The notes below the pieces were generated by a model. The model was given only the letters and a program-made list of their open reading frames with translations, did no database searches and was not told the DNA's origin. Shown here piece by piece: positions 7,259-11,500 of a stretch of 11,500 nt of DNA. The translations under genes and the position numbers were made by a program. Source of the stretch: Flavobacteriaceae bacterium (lineage in GTDB: Bacteria > Bacteroidota > Bacteroidia > Flavobacteriales > Flavobacteriaceae); assembly GCA_020435885.1 (NCBI GenBank), contig JAGQYU010000040.1, positions 1,484-12,983 on the forward strand, written 5' to 3'. Each line of letters begins with the position of its first letter. The stretch's first letter is position 1.

Positions 7259-8023
7259 ATGAAAAAACTAACATTACTACTATTTATCTTTAGCATTAGC
7301 TTCATCTCTCAAGCACAAACTGCTGATGAAATACTCTCTAACTACTTTGAAAATATTGGTGGCTTAGAAAATCTTAAAAATATAGAAGGAGTTAAAATGT
7401 CTACTACAGTTAACCAAATGGGTATGGAATTTCCTGTTGAAATAATTCAGTTGAAAGATGGTAAACAAATGTCAACCGTTAAGTTTCAAGGTAAAGAAAT
7501 TAAACAAGGTGTTTTTGACGGTGAAATACTTTGGGGTCATAATTTTAGAACAATGAAGCCTGAAAAAAGTGATGCAGAAACTACTGCTAATTTTAAATTA
7601 GAGGCTAATGATTTTATGGATCCTTTTATAAATTATAAGGACAAAGGATATACTGTTGAATTACTCGGTAAAGAAACTATTGATGGTGCGGATACTTATA
7701 AAATAAAATTAGTTAAAGAACCTGTAACTGTTGATGGTAATCAAGAAGAAAGTGTTAATTATTATTTCTTTGATACTGAAAATTATATACCAATAGCTGT
7801 TCAAAGTGAAATAAAATCGGGTCCTGAAAAAGGAAAGGTATCTGAAATAATGTTTAGTGACTACCAAGAAGTTGATGGCATATACTTTCCCTTTTCTATC
7901 AAACAAGGTGTTAAAGATGGACAATCTGTAGCTATTACTATTAATTCAATAGAGTTAAATCCATCTGTTGATGCCAGTATGTTTATATTCCCTGAAGAAG
8001 AAACTTCTACAGAAGGAAAATAA
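7259..8023 (+). CDS. Exported LolA-like (outer-membrane lipoprotein-sorting-like) protein
   Basis: A 254-residue protein with a clear signal peptide (MKKLTLLLFIFSISFISQAQ, cleavage expected after Ala19), so it is probably periplasmic or outer-membrane associated. The mature part begins ADEILSNYFENIGGLENLKN, a helix that typically opens Bacteroidota LolA/LppX-like proteins. It continues as alternating short beta strands: an early strand pair around VKMSTTVNQMGMEFPVEI, a middle GKETIDGADTYKIKL (136-150), NYYFFDTENYIP, and a late DYQEVDGIYFPFSI (201-214). Strand pattern, Asp/Gly turns and length fit the half-barrel fold of LolA and LolB. I saw no lipobox. True lipoprotein carriage is not shown; many proteins of this fold have no known cargo. 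The coding sequence seems more A+T-rich than dnaE or the A2M-like gene. It ends 14 bases before an intrinsic terminator and lies in the same direction as the two Asp-box genes. Confidence 0.72.
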   Translation: MKKLTLLLFIFSISFISQAQTADEILSNYFENIGGLENLKNIEGVKMSTTVNQMGMEFPVEIIQLKDGKQMSTVKFQGKEIKQGVFDGEILWGHNFRTMKPEKSDAETTANFKLEANDFMDPFINYKDKGYTVELLGKETIDGADTYKIKLVKEPVTVDGNQEESVNYYFFDTENYIPIAVQSEIKSGPEKGKVSEIMFSDYQEVDGIYFPFSIKQGVKDGQSVAITINSIELNPSVDASMFIFPEEETSTEGK

Positions 8024-8036
8024 TATTTCTAAATAT

Positions 8037-8072
8037 AACCCTCAAAATATTTCACTTTGAGGGTTTTTTATT
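8037..8072 (+). terminator. Rho-independent terminator after the LolA-like gene
   Basis: A perfect 10-bp stem, AACCCTCAAA (8037-8046) with TTTGAGGGTT (8056-8065), closes a 9-nt loop and runs into a T-rich tail (TTTTATT). It starts 14 bases after the stop of the LolA-like gene, and its stem ends only 20 bases before the ATG of the Asp-box gene. The sequence on the 5' side of the stem (no A run of note) makes it chiefly a plus-strand terminator. Confidence 0.88.
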
Positions 8073-8085
8073 AAACCAAACCATT

Positions 8086-11000
8086 ATGAAAAAAATAAAT
8101 TTTTTATTTCTGTCATTATTCGGCTTTTTTGGTTTCATAACCAATGCACAGGAAGAAATTACCTTATCCGGTAAAGAGCTTTTTGGTGACTTAAAAGCAC
8201 GCCATATAGGCCCTGCACTGATGAGTGGACGTATCAATGATCTCGAAACGCATCCAACTAATGAACGTATCATTTATATCGGATCAGCCGGTGGTGGTGT
8301 ATGGAAGTCAAATGATGCCGGAACAACATTTAATCCAATTTTTGATGATTATTGCCAATCAATTGGAGCAGTTACATTAGACCCAAACGACCCTGATAAT
8401 ACCATTTATGTTGGAACAGGAGAAACATGGACCAGAAACAGTGTAAGTATAGGTGATGGTTTATACAAATCTACAGACGGAGGTGCTAACTGGAAAAAGA
8501 TTGGGCTGGAAAATTCTGAACGCATCGCCAACATCATAATCAATCCAAAAAACTCAAAAGAAATTTATGTTGCCGTTCTAGGTGCTCTTTGGGGAGATAG
8601 TGAAGAACGAGGCATTTATAAATCAAACGATGGCGGCGAAACATGGAACCGTATACTGTATATAAACCCTAAAACCGGATGTGCTGATATGGCTATGGAT
8701 TCTTCTGATCCTAATATACTGTATGCTTCTATGTGGGAATTTAGAAGAACAGGGTGGTCATTCGAATCAGGAGGGCCAAACAGTGCCTTATACAAATCTA
8801 CCGATGCCGGAAAAACATGGAATAAAATCCATAATGGTTTTCCTGAGGGGCGTTTAGGCAGATTGGCCATTGCCGTAGCTCCTTCTAATCCAAAAGTTCT
8901 TTATACAGTTATTGAAGCAGAAAAGAATGAACGCAAAGGATTATACCGCAGTGATGATGCCGGCGCATCATGGAAACAACTAAACAATGATTTTGGAATT
9001 ACCGTAAGGCCATTCTACTTCTCAAGAATTGTTATTGATCCTAAAAATCCTGATGTACTGGTAAAAGGAGGCCTCAACGGATCTATCTCAAGAGATGGAG
9101 GTAAAACTTTTAAAGACTTAGGAAATATGCATAGCGATATACATGATATTGCTTTCAGCATAAATAATTCAGATATCATGTATGTGGGTACTGATGGTGG
9201 CCTTTATAGGTCATGGAATGGTGGTACTACTATGGAAATTGTTGAAGACCTTCCTTTATCACAATTCTACCATATTAGTGTAGATGATGCCGAGCCCTAT
9301 AATGTGTATGGAGGTTTACAAGATAATGGTTCTTGGTCAGGACCATCTTCTTCACCAGGCGGAATTCAAGCCCGTGACTGGAATGCACTAGGAGGTGGTG
9401 ATGGATTCAGAGTTTTAAAACATCCTACAAAAAACATCATTTACTCAGAAATGCAAGGTGCCGAAAATGTATGGAGATATGATGTAGATAATAAGAGAGT
9501 CAAAACAATTCAACCATTACCTACAGAAAAATATTCAAAATTACGTTTTAACTGGAATGCCCCAATGGCAGTTAGTATCCATAAACCTGATCGTTTTTAT
9601 ATGGGTAGTCAATATTTACACAGATCAGAAAATATGGGTGATACGTGGCAAGTGATCTCTCCAGACCTTACAACCAATGATCCTAAAAAGCAAGATCAGG
9701 AAAACTCTGGCGGTTTGTCTATGGATAATTCCGGAGCTGAAAATCACACCACTATTTTTACGATAGCAGAATCTCCTTTAGACGAAAATATTATTTGGGT
9801 AGGCACCGATGATGGTAATGTACAAGTAACTACTGATGGCGGAAAAACTTGGACAAATACTGTAATGAATATAACCAGATTACCACAAAACACATGGTGC
9901 TATCATATAGAAGCAAGTACTTTTGATAAAGGCACTGCCTATGCGGCTTTTGATGGTCATACTATGAACGATATGAATCCCTATGCCTATAAAACTACAG
10001 ATTATGGTAAAACTTGGACAAATATTATAACTGATGACGTTAAAGGTTTTGTAAGAAATATTCAAGAAGATTATGTAAACCCAGACCTTCTGTTTTTAGG
10101 CACTGAATTTGGCCTTTACATTACGGTTGATGGCGGTAAGCATTGGAGTAAATTTACTAACAATATGCCTTCAGTGGCCGTTCATTTTATTGACCTTCAT
10201 AAAAAAACCAATGATTTGGTTATGGGTACTCATGGCCGTGGAGTCATTATTATTGATGATATTTCTCCTTTACGAGAAATCAATCAAGAAAACCTTAATA
10301 AAAACCTCCATTTCTTTACATCCAGTCCAACGGTTATTCATGAAGAAGGTAGTTTTGGTGGCAGTTTTGGAACTGAAACACAATTTGTTGGAGCTAACCC
10401 AAGCCGTGCCGCTCAAATAAAATATTACTTAAAGAAAAGACATACTTTTGGTAAAATGACCATGGAAATTCAAGATATGAATGGAAAGGTTATTAGCACG
10501 CTAGAACCCGGTAAAGCAAAAGGCATTAATATTGTTAATTGGAACTACCGACTTAAACAGCCAAAAGTTGCAAAAGGCAAAACATTTAGCTTTGGAGGTT
10601 TTACTACTCCTACAGCTGAAGCAGGCACCTATAAAGTCGTAATTACAAAAGGTAAGGATACTTATGAGCAAAATGTGGAATTAGTTTACGATCTAAAATC
10701 TAAACTTACTGAACAAGACAGAAAGCAAAAACATCAAACAACCATGAAAATGTATGATATGACTCAAGAGCTAGCGTACATGGTTTATGAATTGGATGCT
10801 ATCTTAGAAAAAGCTGAAACTACAAAGAATAAAAAATTAGCTTCTTCTTTAAATAAGTTAAAAGAATCTTTAGTTATCACCACCGGAGATAATTATGTGG
10901 GCGCTGCTGAACCTCAATTAAGAGAAAAAATGGCTGATCTATACGCTAAAATTGCCGGAAGTTATGATAAACCTTCAGATACTGAACTCGAAAGTTTAGC

Positions 11001-11115
11001 AACCATAGAAAAACGATTTGATACTGCTAAAAAAGAGTATGAAAAAATTAAGAAAAAAGTTAAGTTCTTAGACCAGCTAGAACTCAAATCATTCGAAGAT
11101 TTTATAGCAGAATAA
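8086..11115 (+). CDS. Secreted Asp-box (BNR/sortilin-VPS10-like) beta-propeller protein
   Basis: A 1009-residue exported protein; the signal peptide runs to about Ala21 (ITNA then QEE). Residues about 38-725 form Asp-box repeats (S/T-x-D-x-G-x-T-W/F), the turn motif of sialidase and VPS10/sortilin propellers. I count ten: 75-82, 129-136, 180-187, 238-245, 289-296, 335-342, 514-521 (worn), 582-589, 637-644 and 680-687, plus a decayed one at 376-383. This is enough for one large ten-bladed or two smaller propellers. The start of the propeller carries RHIGPALMSGRI (39-50), a family signature. After GTHGRGVIIIDDISPLR (714-730) come a beta-sandwich-like segment (about 740-870, with NWNYRLKQP) and a charged helical tail (about 870-1009). 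No sialidase Arg-Ile-Pro motif and no T9SS C-terminal sorting domain are visible, so enzymatic activity is doubtful; ligand or peptide binding is likelier. Such proteins are often labelled glycosyl hydrolase without proof. A related gene follows after a terminator. Confidence 0.88.
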   Translation: MKKINFLFLSLFGFFGFITNAQEEITLSGKELFGDLKARHIGPALMSGRINDLETHPTNERIIYIGSAGGGVWKSNDAGTTFNPIFDDYCQSIGAVTLDPNDPDNTIYVGTGETWTRNSVSIGDGLYKSTDGGANWKKIGLENSERIANIIINPKNSKEIYVAVLGALWGDSEERGIYKSNDGGETWNRILYINPKTGCADMAMDSSDPNILYASMWEFRRTGWSFESGGPNSALYKSTDAGKTWNKIHNGFPEGRLGRLAIAVAPSNPKVLYTVIEAEKNERKGLYRSDDAGASWKQLNNDFGITVRPFYFSRIVIDPKNPDVLVKGGLNGSISRDGGKTFKDLGNMHSDIHDIAFSINNSDIMYVGTDGGLYRSWNGGTTMEIVEDLPLSQFYHISVDDAEPYNVYGGLQDNGSWSGPSSSPGGIQARDWNALGGGDGFRVLKHPTKNIIYSEMQGAENVWRYDVDNKRVKTIQPLPTEKYSKLRFNWNAPMAVSIHKPDRFYMGSQYLHRSENMGDTWQVISPDLTTNDPKKQDQENSGGLSMDNSGAENHTTIFTIAESPLDENIIWVGTDDGNVQVTTDGGKTWTNTVMNITRLPQNTWCYHIEASTFDKGTAYAAFDGHTMNDMNPYAYKTTDYGKTWTNIITDDVKGFVRNIQEDYVNPDLLFLGTEFGLYITVDGGKHWSKFTNNMPSVAVHFIDLHKKTNDLVMGTHGRGVIIIDDISPLREINQENLNKNLHFFTSSPTVIHEEGSFGGSFGTETQFVGANPSRAAQIKYYLKKRHTFGKMTMEIQDMNGKVISTLEPGKAKGINIVNWNYRLKQPKVAKGKTFSFGGFTTPTAEAGTYKVVITKGKDTYEQNVELVYDLKSKLTEQDRKQKHQTTMKMYDMTQELAYMVYELDAILEKAETTKNKKLASSLNKLKESLVITTGDNYVGAAEPQLREKMADLYAKIAGSYDKPSDTELESLATIEKRFDTAKKEYEKIKKKVKFLDQLELKSFEDFIAE

Positions 11116-11149
11116 TAAAAAAAGCCTCAGATTGAGGCTTTTTTTATTA
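11113..11149 (+). terminator. Rho-independent terminator overlapping the Asp-box gene's stop codon
   Basis: A perfect 17-bp inverted repeat, TAATAAAAAAAGCCTCA (11113-11129) and its complement (11133-11149), surrounds a 3-nt loop, GAT. The G+C core AGCCTCA/TGAGGCT is followed by seven T residues on the plus strand. The left arm begins with the stop codon of the Asp-box gene. The A run on the left arm would give a T tail in the other direction too, so the signal is formally bidirectional, although no minus-strand gene is seen to the right within the window. Confidence 0.9.
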
Positions 11150-11225
11150 GCATATAATTTACTACTTTTATTAAAATTATTTATATCATTCTTTTATCCT
11201 TCAATATTATAAACGATCAGCTACC

Positions 11226-11500
11226 ATGAAAAAAATACTCTTCCTTCTGTGTGCATTTTCACTGCTAAATTTATCCGCACAACATTCTACGGTTAAAAAC
11301 GTACCTTTTACAAACATTGGCCCTAACATTATGAGTGGTCGTGTGGTTGATATAGCCGTTAACCCTCAACAACCATCAGAGTTTTATGTGGCATATGCCA
11401 CTGGAGGATTATGGTATACCAACAACAACGGAATTTCTTTTACATCAGTTTCAGATAGTGCCCCAACACAACATATGGGCGCAATTGTGGTAGACTGGAA
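11226..11500 (+). CDS. Second Asp-box/sortilin-like exported protein, N-terminal 91 codons (3' end outside window)
   Basis: An open frame from ATG at 11226 runs to the right edge without a stop. It begins with a signal peptide, MKKILFLLCAFSLLNLSAQ, then TNIGPNIMSGRVVDIAVNP. This aligns with RHIGPALMSGRINDLETHP of the preceding gene, and the following VAYATGGLWYTNNNGISF aligns with IGSAGGGVWKSNDAGTTF. Its first Asp-box is worn (TNNNGISF, Asn replacing the usual Asp). It is therefore a diverged paralog in tandem, 110 bases downstream, with a terminator between. The 76 bases between that terminator and the ATG are A+T-rich with no clear TAnnTTTG box, but there is room for a separate promoter. 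The full length and function cannot be judged from here. Confidence 0.85.
   Translation, partial: MKKILFLLCAFSLLNLSAQHSTVKNVPFTNIGPNIMSGRVVDIAVNPQQPSEFYVAYATGGLWYTNNNGISFTSVSDSAPTQHMGAIVVDW

Noticed and set aside
10109..10420. 103-codon plus-strand ORF with hydrophobic stretches inside the Asp-box gene
   Set aside because: It is frame-shifted within a continuous coding region holding the last Asp-box; the hydrophobicity comes from the shifted frame.
8086..11115. Sialidase or other glycosidase activity for the Asp-box protein
   Set aside because: Asp-boxes mark the fold, not the activity; the sialidase Arg-Ile-Pro motif and arginine triad are not evident.

Overview
The window looks like chromosomal DNA of a marine or soil flavobacterium (Bacteroidota, probably Flavobacteriaceae). 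The DNA is A+T-rich and the starts have no Shine-Dalgarno sequence. Secreted proteins have MKK... signal peptides that end near Ala-Gln. The replicative polymerase has an N-terminal DnaQ-type exonuclease, and the intergenic repeats are built on the GTCATTGCGAG/GAAGCAATCT and GTCATTCCGA/GAGGAATCT words that I associate with flavobacterial genomes. This assignment rests on sequence style and protein families, not on a database search.

Layout. Positions 1-1870 (+) hold the C-terminal part of a bacterial alpha-2-macroglobulin-like envelope protein with an intact CxEQ thioester motif; its beginning lies left of the window. A 138-bp structured repeat follows, then a small exported DUF1287 (NlpC/P60-like) protein at 2016-2591 (+), then a second, more complete copy of the repeat. 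That second copy fills the whole gap to the convergent dnaE gene (2766-7073, -). dnaE encodes a 1435-residue exonuclease-PHP-polymerase fusion whose PHP metal site looks dismantled. A 185-bp A+T-rich divergent intergenic region separates dnaE from a (+) cluster of exported proteins: a LolA-like beta-sheet protein (7259-8023), a 1009-residue Asp-box beta-propeller (sortilin/VPS10-like) protein (8086-11115), and the start of a second, paralogous Asp-box protein (from 11226, cut by the right edge). Two strong intrinsic terminators punctuate this cluster.

How the genes relate. dnaE is the housekeeping replicase and is unrelated in function to its neighbours. The A2M-like and DUF1287 proteins both act outside the cytoplasmic membrane and may share envelope defence or wall roles. 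The LolA-like and Asp-box proteins are exported proteins of unknown ligand. I found no convincing new multi-gene system. The most unusual non-genic feature is the pair of composite palindromic repeats, each fused to the stop codon of the gene before it. The most interesting protein feature is the combination of a fused proofreading domain with an eroded PHP site.
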